DNA from: Massilia terrae
GTDB taxonomy: Bacteria; Pseudomonadota; Gammaproteobacteria; Burkholderiales; Burkholderiaceae_D
Direction of reading: 5' to 3'
Assembly (NCBI RefSeq): GCF_024753145.1
Contig: NZ_JANUGU010000008.1
Location: 62,001-126,000, forward strand
DNA: 64,000 bases
The notes under the pieces were generated by a model. It was not told where the DNA came from. It did no database searches and saw nothing but the letters and a program-made list of their open reading frames with translations. Both the position numbers and the translations under genes were made by a program. Shown here one piece after another: positions 1 to 8,475 of this stretch (position 1 is its first letter; each line of letters opens with the position of its first letter).

Positions 1-335
1 GTTGGCCCATTAAAAAGGGCGAAAAACGCGGCTGAAGCCATCAGGACCGCCGCAAGGATAACGGTCCAGAACGTCGCTCGCTCCAGAGGATTTATCCTGG
101 CAACGATGCATGCCGCCACGCCCGCGCCCAGCATGAAGAGGGGGAAGGTCAGGACCTGCAGCCCGCGCAAGCCGCCTTTTTCGTCACCGACGAGCCCCAG
201 GCCGATGAGGACGACGTTTCCCGTCACCAGCCCGACAAAAAGCCCGCCCAGTTGAATGAAGAAAAGTGCATCCGCGTAGCCCGAGACAAAAGACAGGGCC
301 AAGGAGTTCCTCTTCTCACGTAGAACATTCAGCAT
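1..335 (-). CDS. DUF1275 (YoaK-like) membrane protein, partial
   Basis: This is the N-terminal 111 residues of a membrane protein that runs off the left edge of the window. The start is ATG at 335, with AAAGGA seven bases upstream. The translation has the family signature GYADALFF near residue 19 followed by a VTGNVV segment near residue 39, then two further hydrophobic stretches. DUF1275 proteins are small inner-membrane proteins of unknown transport-like function. It follows the porin gene by 51 bases on the same strand and is probably the last gene of the operon that starts at 5011. The family call is from motif recognition; the substrate is unknown. Confidence 0.75.
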   Translation of the reverse strand, partial: MLNVLREKRNSLALSFVSGYADALFFIQLGGLFVGLVTGNVVLIGLGLVGDEKGGLRGLQVLTFPLFMLGAGVAACIVARINPLERATFWTVILAAVLMASAAFFALFNGP

Positions 336-386
336 GATCACGTCCTTTCTTTCACTGGGTTGTTCAAAGCGATCGCTCCGCCCAAA

Positions 387-1481
387 TCAAAAATTGTGGC
401 GCATACCTAATACGGTTCCCTTGGCGGTCGCTCCCGGCGAGGTGCCGACGCCGTTGATCGCGAAATCGTAGACCGCATTCTTCTCGTTGTGCAGGTGCGT
501 GTAGTAGGCAAATACGCTGCTACGTTTGGAGAAGTTATAGTCGTAACCAAGCGTGGCATGCATCGCTCCGGTGTCCGCATTCCTGCGCAAGTAGCCGATT
601 CGGGTATTGAGCGGAGCGCTGCCGGTACCGTCGCCAGCGCGAGCGACGCCGAAACGGATCATATGCGGGCCCCATTGGTGAGTGGCCGACAAGTACCAGG
701 CATTCCGCTGCAGTGTGCCGAGCGCGGTTTCGTACCGCAGTCTTTCGCCGATCAAGGAAAGGCGTGTGTGCGCAAAGCTGTAGGACAGGGCGAGCTTGCT
801 GCCACTGTCGTTCAGATGCGGCCCCTGGTATTCATGGTGGCGCTCGGCAGCGGCCACCGCATACCAAGGGCCGCGTTCGTAGATGGCCGCCAGCGAGGTC
901 AAGGAAGGTCTCGCGCCATTTGCCGGGCGTTCTTCGTTCATGCCATGAGTAAGGCGCAGCGAGAAGCCACTCCATTTGGGTGACCAGTAATGCACGCTGT
1001 TTTGCTGGCGGCGATCGAACGACGATGTGTCGCTGACATTATCCGCAGTGGCCGCCGAACCATTACCCATGATGCTCATGTAGCCCGCCGTGGTTGGGTA
1101 GAAAGGATCGAGGCTCGACGTGGAGTTATTGTAGGAAGTAGTCCAATTGCCGACAAACAGGGTTCCTGCCGGCGTATCCAGGCCAACCCGCGTGTCGCGC
1201 TGGGCAGGACTGCCGGCGCCGGTGTCGGGCGAAAGCGTACCCTCGATCTGGAAGATGGCCTTGATGCCGTTCCCGACCTTCTCCTCTCCACGAAAACCCA
1301 GCACCGAGCGGTTGTTCGACAGCCGGGTCATGCGCACATCATTGCCTTTGGCGTCTGCCGAGTTATTCACCCGTTCGAGGCCCACGTTCAGGCGGCCATA
1401 AATTTCCACGCCATCGCTCTGCGCGCTGGCCTGGCCGGAGTACAGGGCGAGGCTGGCGACGATCAAGGATAGGGTCTTCAT
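387..1481 (-). CDS. Outer membrane porin (Gram-negative porin family)
   Basis: The 364-residue product is a general diffusion porin of the kind abundant in Burkholderiales, forming a 16-stranded outer-membrane trimer. It has a cleavable signal peptide ending in ASAQS near residue 21, an EIYGRLNVGLE first strand, many alternating aromatic strands, and the terminal RHNF whose final Phe is the outer-membrane assembly signal. Its ATG overlaps the DoxX stop codon as ATGA, so the two are translationally coupled. Operon placement with a hydrolase and an amidohydrolase suggests it admits the substrate of that pathway, which is an inference. Confidence 0.9.
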   Translation of the reverse strand: MKTLSLIVASLALYSGQASAQSDGVEIYGRLNVGLERVNNSADAKGNDVRMTRLSNNRSVLGFRGEEKVGNGIKAIFQIEGTLSPDTGAGSPAQRDTRVGLDTPAGTLFVGNWTTSYNNSTSSLDPFYPTTAGYMSIMGNGSAATADNVSDTSSFDRRQQNSVHYWSPKWSGFSLRLTHGMNEERPANGARPSLTSLAAIYERGPWYAVAAAERHHEYQGPHLNDSGSKLALSYSFAHTRLSLIGERLRYETALGTLQRNAWYLSATHQWGPHMIRFGVARAGDGTGSAPLNTRIGYLRRNADTGAMHATLGYDYNFSKRSSVFAYYTHLHNEKNAVYDFAINGVGTSPGATAKGTVLGMRHNF

Positions 1482-1930
1482 ATTTTTCCTGATTCGTCCC
1501 CGTGCAGATCCAGCCAGGCGATCAACAGGAAACCTCCCACGAGCCCCAAGTGCTCGTAGAAGGCGTTTTCAGCGCCAAAGCGTCCCGGTCCCGCGGGCAG
1601 TTCCCAATAGCGCAAAGCTAGGCCGGTCGCCAGCAGCGTGAATCCCGCCAGTCCGAGTGCGCCCAACCAGCGCAGTCGTCCGGTAAGAATCATGAGGGAA
1701 GCCCCGAGTTCGAGCACGATCACGGCCGCCGCGAACAAAGGCGCCGGCGCCAGGCCGAAATGGGCCATCTCGCCGAGCGCCCCGTGGAAGTCGGTGAGCT
1801 TGACCAGGCCACCTTGCAAATACGCCGCGCACAAACCCAGATATGCGAGCCAGCGTACCGCACGGCTGCCGAAGCCAATCCGGGCAGCCGTTTCCAGGCG
1901 GCTTTCAATACCAAGGTTCGTGCTTTTCAT
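1478..1930 (-). CDS. DoxX family membrane protein
   Basis: This 150-residue protein has four hydrophobic segments (about residues 22-40, 56-75, 80-98 and 122-140) and the DoxX-type pattern of an LxGGLVKL segment near residue 40 and a GA-rich second half. The ATG at 1930 is chosen over a longer open frame because AAAGGAG lies just upstream and the longer version would overlap the amidohydrolase. DoxX/DoxD-like proteins are small inner-membrane quinone- or redox-linked proteins with poorly defined roles. The gene sits 11 bases after the amidohydrolase and overlaps the porin by four bases. Confidence 0.8.
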   Translation of the reverse strand: MKSTNLGIESRLETAARIGFGSRAVRWLAYLGLCAAYLQGGLVKLTDFHGALGEMAHFGLAPAPLFAAAVIVLELGASLMILTGRLRWLGALGLAGFTLLATGLALRYWELPAGPGRFGAENAFYEHLGLVGGFLLIAWLDLHGDESGKI

Positions 1931-1941
1931 CGCAGCTCCTT

Positions 1942-3954
1942 TCAGACCATCCAGCACGAGCAACCCAGCGCGCCAAAGAAGCCTTTGAGGTCGGAGGCAG
2001 GAACGCTCGACGCCCAGGCATTGGCATGGCTGTGGCCGTGCAAGCCGCAACTGCTGCCGCACCCGCAGGCGGCTGCAGCGCGATGACGCACAGGATTCAG
2101 CGAGTTTTTGCCCGCGCGTTCCGGTTCACCCCACGCTCCATAACCTTTGAAGGTGCGCGTCGGCGACCAATCGGGCATTGCGGGAGGCAGCGGATTGTCG
2201 TCCAGGGACGCAAATTCGCCGTCGCCAAAAACCACCCGGCCGCCCACCACCGTCAGATGCGAGGTCAGGAAGGAAATCTCGTCCTCGGAGACGCTGAAAT
2301 AATCCTTGCTCGGCACGATGAAGTCCGCGAAATGGCCGGCCTCGATGCGCCCGCGCTTGCCTTCCTCGTTCGAGAACCAGGCGACGTTTTCAGTCCACAT
2401 GCGCAGCGCGCCTTCCCGGTCGAGCAAATTCGCGCGTGGGTAAAGGCTGGTACCGCCCACAGTCTTGCCGGTGACCATCCACGACAGGGACACCCATGGG
2501 TTGTACGAGGCCACACGCGTGGCATCGGTGCCGGCGGAGGTTTTCACACCCCGTTCCAGGATCCGCTTGATCGGCGGGGTCGCTTCCGCGGCCTTGGCGC
2601 CATAGCGCTCGACGAAGTATTCACCCTGATAGGCCATCCGGTGCTGAACGGCGATGCCGCCGCCCAGCGCTGCTATGCGGTCGATGGATTTGTCGGAAAT
2701 GGTTTCGGCATGGTCGAAGAACCAGTTAATGCCGGTCAGCGGGGTGTCGCGGTGCACCTTCTCGAATACATCCAGCGCACGCGAAATGGTTTCGTCATAG
2801 GTCGCATGCAAGCGCCACGGCCACTTGTTCTGCACGAGGACGCGAACGACGTCTTCCAGCTCGTTTTCCATCTGCGGCGGCATCTCCGGACGATCGACGC
2901 GGAAATCCTCGAAATCGGCGGCGGAATAGACCAGCATTTCACCCGCGCCGTTATGGCGGAAGTAGTCGTCGCCCTGCTTGTATTTGACCGAAGACGTCCA
3001 TTTCAGGAAATCTTCCTTTTCCTGCTTGGGCTTTTGCGTAAACAGGTTGTAGGCCAGGCGAACGGTAATCTGCTTCGCGTCGGCCAGGCGCTGGATCACC
3101 TCGTAGTCCTCGGGGTAATTCTGGAAACCGCCCCCCGCATCGATCACGCCGGTGACGCCGAGGCGGTTGAGTTCACGCATGAAGTGGCGAGTGGAATTGA
3201 TCTGGTAGTCCAGCGGCAGCTTCGGCCCCTTGGCCAGCGTTGCATACAGGATCGTCGCATTGGGCTTGGCCAGCAGCAGGCCGGTGGGGTTGCCACTGGC
3301 ATCGCGCATGATCTGGCCGCCCGGCGGCTCGGGGGTGTCCTTGGTGTAGCCGACGGCGCGCAGCGCGGCGCCATTGAGCAAGGCGCGGTCGTACAGGTGC
3401 AGCAGGAAGACCGGCGTATCCGGCGCAATGGCATTAATCTCCTCGATGGTCGGCAAACGCCTCTCGACGAATTGATGTTCGGTGAATCCGCCCACCACGC
3501 GCACCCATTGCGGCGCCGGGGTGACGGCGACCTGGCGCTTGAGCATGTCCATGGCGTCGGCAAGCGAACGCACGCCATCCCAGCGCAGCTCCATGTTGTA
3601 GTTGAGGCCGCCACGCACCACGTGGGTGTGGTTATCGAACAGGCCGGGCAGCACGGCCCGGCGCTTGAGGTCGATGATCCGCGTACCGGCGCCGGCCAGC
3701 GGCATTATCTCCGCATCCTGGCCGACAGCCAGGAAGCGTCCATCCTTGATGGCGACGGCACTGGCCACCGGCTTGGCACGATCAAGTGTCGTGATCTGCC
3801 CATTGTGGAAGATGATGTCCGGTACAGAGTTGCTCATGGGAGAATTTCCTTTTCTGAACAGTTCAGCAGCTGCGCCGCGAACCAGCGCGCCGTTCAGCGC
3901 GACTGCAGATGCCAGCGTGGTCGCGGCTCCAAGAATGTGTCGACGGGATGTCAT
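1942..3954 (-). CDS. Amidohydrolase family protein (YtcJ-like) with Tat-type leader and Cys/His-rich tail
   Basis: This 670-residue metal-dependent hydrolase belongs to the amidohydrolase-3 (YtcJ-like) group. The HxH metal motif appears in LPGLFDNHTHV near residue 110, with later metal-ligand regions around FFDHAE and SAGTDATR. The N-terminus SRRHILGA followed by an Ala-rich hydrophobic stretch is a plausible twin-arginine leader. A second start, MSNSV at 3837, has AAGGAAA upstream and would give a cytosolic 631-residue enzyme, so localisation is open. The last 45 residues are unusual: CGCGSSCGLHGHSH followed by a terminal GCSCWMV. The gene lies between XapX and DoxX in the operon. The substrate cannot be named from sequence. 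Confidence 0.85.
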   Translation of the reverse strand: MTSRRHILGAATTLASAVALNGALVRGAAAELFRKGNSPMSNSVPDIIFHNGQITTLDRAKPVASAVAIKDGRFLAVGQDAEIMPLAGAGTRIIDLKRRAVLPGLFDNHTHVVRGGLNYNMELRWDGVRSLADAMDMLKRQVAVTPAPQWVRVVGGFTEHQFVERRLPTIEEINAIAPDTPVFLLHLYDRALLNGAALRAVGYTKDTPEPPGGQIMRDASGNPTGLLLAKPNATILYATLAKGPKLPLDYQINSTRHFMRELNRLGVTGVIDAGGGFQNYPEDYEVIQRLADAKQITVRLAYNLFTQKPKQEKEDFLKWTSSVKYKQGDDYFRHNGAGEMLVYSAADFEDFRVDRPEMPPQMENELEDVVRVLVQNKWPWRLHATYDETISRALDVFEKVHRDTPLTGINWFFDHAETISDKSIDRIAALGGGIAVQHRMAYQGEYFVERYGAKAAEATPPIKRILERGVKTSAGTDATRVASYNPWVSLSWMVTGKTVGGTSLYPRANLLDREGALRMWTENVAWFSNEEGKRGRIEAGHFADFIVPSKDYFSVSEDEISFLTSHLTVVGGRVVFGDGEFASLDDNPLPPAMPDWSPTRTFKGYGAWGEPERAGKNSLNPVRHRAAAACGCGSSCGLHGHSHANAWASSVPASDLKGFFGALGCSCWMV

Positions 3955-3981
3955 GCGTCCGCCTTTCTGACAACAGGTGAC

Positions 3982-4254
3982 TCATACGCGATCTTCAGCG
4001 GCAGCCTGTTCCGCGGCCTGACGTCCAGGCAACTGCCCGAACACGTGTTGGGTGGCGTCGGACGCGTTGCAGGCGGTCTTGAATGCGGTTCCATTCAACA
4101 ACTGCTTGCCGACCGGGATGACCTGCTCGCCGACCAGGATGCCAAGCAAGCCGATCAAGGCAACCAGCGGCGGCGCGGGCGAGCGGACATTCAACAGGCT
4201 GTAGATGATGCCAACGAGAAGACCGGCGCCAAGGGACAAAATATAGAGTTTCAT
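3982..4254 (-). CDS. XapX domain-containing small membrane protein
   Basis: The 90-residue product starts MKLYILSLGAGLLVGIIY and continues with SPAPPLVALIGLLGILVGEQ, the two-helix pattern of the XapX domain, followed by a soluble tail of about 35 residues. The ATG at 4254 is supported by the family N-terminus; the longer open frame overlaps the hydrolase gene. XapX proteins are uncharacterised but are often found beside isochorismatase-fold hydrolases and amidohydrolases, as here. It lies 64 bases after the hydrolase and 27 bases before the amidohydrolase on the same strand. Confidence 0.8.
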   Translation of the reverse strand: MKLYILSLGAGLLVGIIYSLLNVRSPAPPLVALIGLLGILVGEQVIPVGKQLLNGTAFKTACNASDATQHVFGQLPGRQAAEQAAAEDRV

Positions 4255-4318
4255 GGCTCCCTCAAATAGTGAAATGCCGGACGGCGCCGTATTGGCGCCG
4301 CCCGGACGTTGATCAGCT

Positions 4319-5011
4319 TTACTTGGCCGGATTCGGACCGATGCGTTCGCCGTGCTGCACGCGCTCGGGCGCCTTGTGCACCATCGTATACGCATAGTCC
4401 ACTCCCATGCCATAGGCGCCGGAATGCTCGCGCACGATGGCCATCACGGCATCGTAGGTGTCCTTGCGGGCCCAGTCACGCTGCCATTCCAGCAGCACCT
4501 GCTGCCAGGTGACGGGCACGACACCGGCCTGCACCATGCGCTGCATGGCGTAGTCATGCGCAGCGAGCGAGGTGCCGCCCGAGGCATCGGCCACCATGTA
4601 GATTTCGTAGTCGGTGTCGTGCATGGCCGACAGCGCGAAGCCGAGATTGCAGACCTCGGTCCACAGGCCGGAGACGATGATTTTCTTGCGGCCCTTGGCG
4701 GCATTGGCGGCCAGCGCATCGCGCACGTTTTGATCGTCCCAGGAGTTCATCGAGGAACGTTCAAGAATGCGGTTTTGGGGGAATACTGCGAGCAGTTCAG
4801 GGTAGGTCGGGCCGGAAAAGCCATCGGTTTCGACGGTGGTGATCGTGGTGGGGATGTCGAAGGCCTTAGCGGCCTTGGCGAGGCCGACGACGTTGTTCTT
4901 GAGAACCTGGCGGTCGATGGATTGAACGCCGAAAGCCATCTGCGGCTGCTGGTCGATGAAGATGAGCTGACTGTTTTGCGGTGTCAGGACTTCGAGGTAT
5001 TTGCGAGACAT
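4319..5011 (-). CDS. Isochorismatase-family (cysteine) hydrolase, YcaC-like
   Basis: This 230-residue cytosolic hydrolase has the isochorismatase fold. The first catalytic Asp is in LIFIDQQPQMAF near residue 20, and the nucleophilic Cys is in SGLWTEVCNL near residue 121. The conserved FSGPTYPEL loop and the DASGGTS segment match the YcaC-like branch, whose physiological substrates are poorly defined. It is the first gene of the minus-strand operon and is transcribed divergently from the LysR regulator at 5188 across a 176-base gap, the usual arrangement for LysR control. Confidence 0.88.
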   Translation of the reverse strand: MSRKYLEVLTPQNSQLIFIDQQPQMAFGVQSIDRQVLKNNVVGLAKAAKAFDIPTTITTVETDGFSGPTYPELLAVFPQNRILERSSMNSWDDQNVRDALAANAAKGRKKIIVSGLWTEVCNLGFALSAMHDTDYEIYMVADASGGTSLAAHDYAMQRMVQAGVVPVTWQQVLLEWQRDWARKDTYDAVMAIVREHSGAYGMGVDYAYTMVHKAPERVQHGERIGPNPAK

Positions 5012-5187
5012 GGTGCTCTCCGTATTTTAGTGAGGGGGTTGAAACAGTCGGGACATCTGCTCTGATACTAGGCGAGGAAATGATGACAAGGAAGCCAATA
5101 TTTGGAATTTCAACTTTTCCATTTCTTACGTAGCAATTCAATCAATGAGAAAATTCACGGATCCGATCATTTGTTTCCAAAGCTGAC

Positions 5188-6114
5188 ATGAAAAAGCTAC
5201 CCGACCTGGAAGCTTGGGCAATCTTCGCGAAAGTGGCGGAGACGGGTTCCTTTGCCCGCGCCGCTGCCGAGCTATCCTTGTCCCAAGCAACGGTATCCAA
5301 GGCCATCGCGCGCCTGGAAGAACGCACGCAGGTGACCCTGTTCCATCGCACCTCCCGGCGCATATCGCTGACTGAAAGCGGCCATGCCTCACTGGAGCGG
5401 GCAGCCCGCATCCTGGAGGAAGGCGAAGCTGTCGAGGCCGAGGTATCGGACCAGAGCGGCAAGCTGCACGGATTGATTCGCCTGACGGCGCCCATGTCGT
5501 TTGGTCTTTCGCGGCTGGCGCCGATCCTGCCGGAATTCATTCAAACCCATCCGGATATCCGGCTGGATGTGCAATTTGACGACCGGCAGGTGGATTTGGT
5601 TGCCGACCGATTCGACCTAGGGCTTCGGATTGCCAATCTGGATGATTCCAGCTTGCTGGCGAGAAGACTGTGTCGTGTCAGGATATTGCTGGTCGGTTCC
5701 CCGGAATATTTCGAGCGCCACGGCAGGCCGCAGCACCCAAGCGAGCTCGCCGCCCACAAGGTGATGCAATACGCCTATTCGCGCAGCAGCGGATCGACCT
5801 GGCGCTTCCGCCACAAGCGCCATGGCGAATTCAGCCTGGCAGTGCCCGCCTGCCTGCATGCCAATAATGCGGATGCCTTGACGCCGGCACTGTTGGCTGG
5901 ATTGGGCTTGGCGTTGCAGCCTGAATTCCTCGCCTGGCAGCACCTGCAATCGGGCGAATTGGAGACGGTCATGGACGATTGGGAAGCGGAATCCATTGCG
6001 CTGCACATCGTCACTCCCCCTGGGCGCCGCAGGCCCGTGCGGGTGCAGACACTGATCGATTACCTGGCGCAGAGGGTTGCTCAAGAGCCATGGGCGAAGG
6101 CTGAATCCCGCTAG
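5188..6114 (+). CDS. LysR-family transcriptional regulator
   Basis: This 308-residue regulator has the N-terminal winged helix-turn-helix (FARAAAELSLSQATVSKAIARLE, residues about 23-45, read here as separate helix pieces) followed by HRTSRRISLTESG, and then the periplasmic-binding-like effector domain from about residue 90. It is closest in style to the CrgA/DsdC-like group with a compact effector domain. It faces the hydrolase/amidohydrolase operon and probably controls it. The downstream aminotransferase is on the same strand 128 bases later, so an effect on that gene is also possible. The inducer is unknown. Confidence 0.9.
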   Translation: MKKLPDLEAWAIFAKVAETGSFARAAAELSLSQATVSKAIARLEERTQVTLFHRTSRRISLTESGHASLERAARILEEGEAVEAEVSDQSGKLHGLIRLTAPMSFGLSRLAPILPEFIQTHPDIRLDVQFDDRQVDLVADRFDLGLRIANLDDSSLLARRLCRVRILLVGSPEYFERHGRPQHPSELAAHKVMQYAYSRSSGSTWRFRHKRHGEFSLAVPACLHANNADALTPALLAGLGLALQPEFLAWQHLQSGELETVMDDWEAESIALHIVTPPGRRRPVRVQTLIDYLAQRVAQEPWAKAESR

Positions 6115-6242
6115 CGGCCTTGCCTGTTGCGCGAGTGTCCGGGCGGAAAAATATCCGCACAGCTTCCAGCAAAGATCAACAAGGCCGGTCGCGCTTGCGC
6201 CTATCGTGGTCTTTTGTCGATTCCCGAGAAGGAGGCGAAACC

Positions 6243-7568
6243 ATGAGCCATGTCATCCATCGCAGCCTGCGCGAGGTGCCACCGGTGGCGGACAGCGCCA
6301 AGGGCATCTTCATTCGCGACAGCGAGGACAATGCCTATATCGACGCGAGCGGCGGTGCGGCGGTGTCGTCGCTGGGCCACGGGCATCCGGACGTGCTGGC
6401 GGCCATGCACCGCCAGATCGACCGCTGCGCCTACGCCCACACTTCCTTCTTCACCACGGAGGTGGCGGAGCAGCTGGCCGACAAGCTGGTGGCGCAGGCG
6501 CCGCCCGGGATCAGCGCGGTGTACTTCGTGTCGGGCGGGTCGGAAGCGATGGAGACCGCGCTGAAGCTGGCGCGCCAGTACTTTTACGAGAATGGCGAGG
6601 AGCAGCGCTCGGTGTTCATCGCGCGCCGCCAGAGCTATCACGGCAATACCCTGGGCGCGCTGGCGGTCGGCGGCAACGAGTGGCGCCGCAAAGCCTTCGC
6701 GCCGCTGCTGATGGACGTGCCGCGCGTCGCGCCGTGCTACGAGTACCGCGGGCGCGGCGAGGACCAGACCGTCGACGAGTACACGCAGGACCTGCTGGAT
6801 GAGCTGGAATCGGCGATCGTGCGCGCGGGGCCGGAAAAGGTGATCGGTTTCGTGGCCGAACCGGTGGTGGGCGCGACCGGCGGCGCGATCCCGCCGACGC
6901 CGGGCTACTTCCGCGGCGTGCACGCGCTGTGCGACAGGTACGGGATCCTGTTCATCGCGGACGAAGTCATGTGCGGTATGGGCCGCACCGGCACCATGTT
7001 CGCGATCGAGCAGGACGAGGTGGCGCCGGACATCATCGCCATCGCCAAGGGACTGGGCGCAGGCTACCAGCCGATCGGCGCCGTACTGGCTCAGGGCGCG
7101 ATCGTGGACCGGCTTCGCCAGGGCAGCGGCGCCTTCCTGCATGGGCACACCTACGTCGGCCATCCGGTGGCCTGCGCCGCGGCGCTGGCGGTGCAGCAGG
7201 TGATCGAACGCGACAAGCTGCTGGCGCAGGTGGCAAAGCGCGGCCTGAGCCTGCGGCGCATGCTGGGCGAGGCGTTCGGCAAGCACCATCACGTGGGCGA
7301 TATCCGCGGGCGCGGGCTGCTGATGGCGCTGGAGCTGGTGCATGACCGGCCGACCAAGTCGCCGTTCCCGGCGTCGAGGAAGCTGCATGCGAAGGTAAAG
7401 GAGCAGGCGATGGCGCGCGGCCTGATGGTGTACCCGATGGGCGGGACCATCGACGGGCAGCGCGGGGATCATGTGCTGCTGGCGCCGCCGTTCATCGCGA
7501 CGACGGGGGATCTGGCGGAGATCGTGGGACGCTTGTCGGAGTCGATTGACGCGGCGTTGCGCCAATAG
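6243..7568 (+). CDS. Class III PLP-dependent aminotransferase
   Basis: This 441-residue enzyme belongs to the fold-type I class III aminotransferases (omega-amino acid / diamine type). The start ATG at 6243 has GAAGGAGG seven bases upstream; a longer frame from 6120 lacks a good site. Recognisable elements are GHGHPDVL, the FVSGGSEAMETALKLAR phosphate-binding region, the DEVMCGMGRTG Asp that binds the PLP pyridine nitrogen, and AIAKGLGAGYQP with the Schiff-base Lys. It would move an amino group between an amine or beta/omega-amino acid and a keto acid. It converges with the FAH-hydrolase of the KamA cluster, 55 bases away. Confidence 0.9.
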   Translation: MSHVIHRSLREVPPVADSAKGIFIRDSEDNAYIDASGGAAVSSLGHGHPDVLAAMHRQIDRCAYAHTSFFTTEVAEQLADKLVAQAPPGISAVYFVSGGSEAMETALKLARQYFYENGEEQRSVFIARRQSYHGNTLGALAVGGNEWRRKAFAPLLMDVPRVAPCYEYRGRGEDQTVDEYTQDLLDELESAIVRAGPEKVIGFVAEPVVGATGGAIPPTPGYFRGVHALCDRYGILFIADEVMCGMGRTGTMFAIEQDEVAPDIIAIAKGLGAGYQPIGAVLAQGAIVDRLRQGSGAFLHGHTYVGHPVACAAALAVQQVIERDKLLAQVAKRGLSLRRMLGEAFGKHHHVGDIRGRGLLMALELVHDRPTKSPFPASRKLHAKVKEQAMARGLMVYPMGGTIDGQRGDHVLLAPPFIATTGDLAEIVGRLSESIDAALRQ

Positions 7569-7576
7569 GGAACAAT

Positions 7577-7603
7577 GTCGTCCCGGCCTTCGCCGGGACC
7601 ACG
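7577..7603. repeat. Short palindrome of the intergenic REP-like family
   Basis: A single inverted repeat (GTCGTCCCGG, CCTTCG loop region, CCGGGACCAC) lies between the convergent aminotransferase and FAH-hydrolase genes. It resembles one arm of the larger repeats at 13659, 43275 and 58496. It may also work as a bidirectional terminator hairpin, though it has no T tract. Confidence 0.55.
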
Positions 7604-7623
7604 CTGTTCTGTTACTGGCTGAA

Positions 7624-8475
7624 TCAGGCCTTCGAATAAGCCACGACTTCCTGCTGCTGCTCACCCAGCCCCGCAATCCCCAGCCGCAGCTGGTCGCCCT
7701 TCTTCAGGAAGCGCTGCGGGCTGCGGCCCATGCCCACGCCCGGCGGCGTGCCGGTGCAGATGATGTCGCCCGGCTCCAGCGTCATGAAGCGCGACAGGTA
7801 GCTGACGATCTGCGCGACCGTAAACACCATGTTGCCGGTATTCCCGGTCTGCATGCGCTTGCCGTTCAACTCCATGTACAGGTCCAGGTCCTGCACGTCG
7901 AAGATCTCGTCCTTGGTGACCAGGAAGGGACCGACCGGGCCGAAGGTGTCGCAACCCTTGCCCTTGTCCCACTGCGAGCCGCGTTCGAACTGGAAGGCGC
8001 GTTCGGACACGTCGTTGACCACGCAGTAGCCCGCCACGTACTTGAGTGCGTCCTTCTCGTCGACATACTGCGCCTTGGCGCCGATGATGACGCCCAGCTC
8101 CACTTCCCAGTCGGTCTTCTTCGCGCCTGGCGGCAGCACGACCGGATCGTCCGGGCCGGACAGGCAGGTGATCGCCTTGCTGAAGAAGATCGGTTCCTTC
8201 GGCACCGCGGCGCCGGTTTCGGCGGCGTGGTCGGCGTAGTTCATGCCGATGCCGATGAACTTGCGGCTGCCCGCCACCGGCACGCCGAAGCGCGGGTTCC
8301 CGCGCACCAGCGGCAGCGTCTTGTAGTCGACCTTCGCCAGCTTCTTCAGCGCGCGCTCGGACAGGACCGAGGCGTCGATGTCGGTAATGACGCCGGACAG
8401 GTCGCGCAGGCGGCCTTCTTCATCGAACATCCCCGGCTTTTCCTTACCGGGACGACCGTAGCGAACCAATCTCAT
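7624..8475 (-). CDS. Fumarylacetoacetate hydrolase (FAH) family protein
   Basis: The 283-residue product has the FAH C-terminal fold: an N-terminal cap of about 70 residues, then IGIGMNYADHAAE, EPIFFSKA, the acidic metal ligands in DWEVELGVIIG, and near the end the IICTGTPPGVGMG loop. Members hydrolyse or decarboxylate 2-oxo and acylpyruvate substrates such as fumarylpyruvate or ureidoglycolate-like compounds; the exact substrate is not evident. The ATG at 8475 is preceded by GAAGGAAG. The start lies inside the last 32 bases of the MFS gene, which implies translational coupling in the KamA-MFS-FAH operon. Confidence 0.88.
   Translation of the reverse strand: MRLVRYGRPGKEKPGMFDEEGRLRDLSGVITDIDASVLSERALKKLAKVDYKTLPLVRGNPRFGVPVAGSRKFIGIGMNYADHAAETGAAVPKEPIFFSKAITCLSGPDDPVVLPPGAKKTDWEVELGVIIGAKAQYVDEKDALKYVAGYCVVNDVSERAFQFERGSQWDKGKGCDTFGPVGPFLVTKDEIFDVQDLDLYMELNGKRMQTGNTGNMVFTVAQIVSYLSRFMTLEPGDIICTGTPPGVGMGRSPQRFLKKGDQLRLGIAGLGEQQQEVVAYSKA

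Noticed and set aside
1843-4269. Long plus-strand open frame opposite the amidohydrolase
   Set aside because: It is a frame shadow in GC-rich DNA. The opposite strand has clear amidohydrolase and XapX motifs, and the frame has no recognisable domain.
5012-5187. LysR operator between the LysR and hydrolase genes
   Set aside because: TGGAA and TTCCA pieces occur but no convincing symmetrical T-N11-A site could be fixed.
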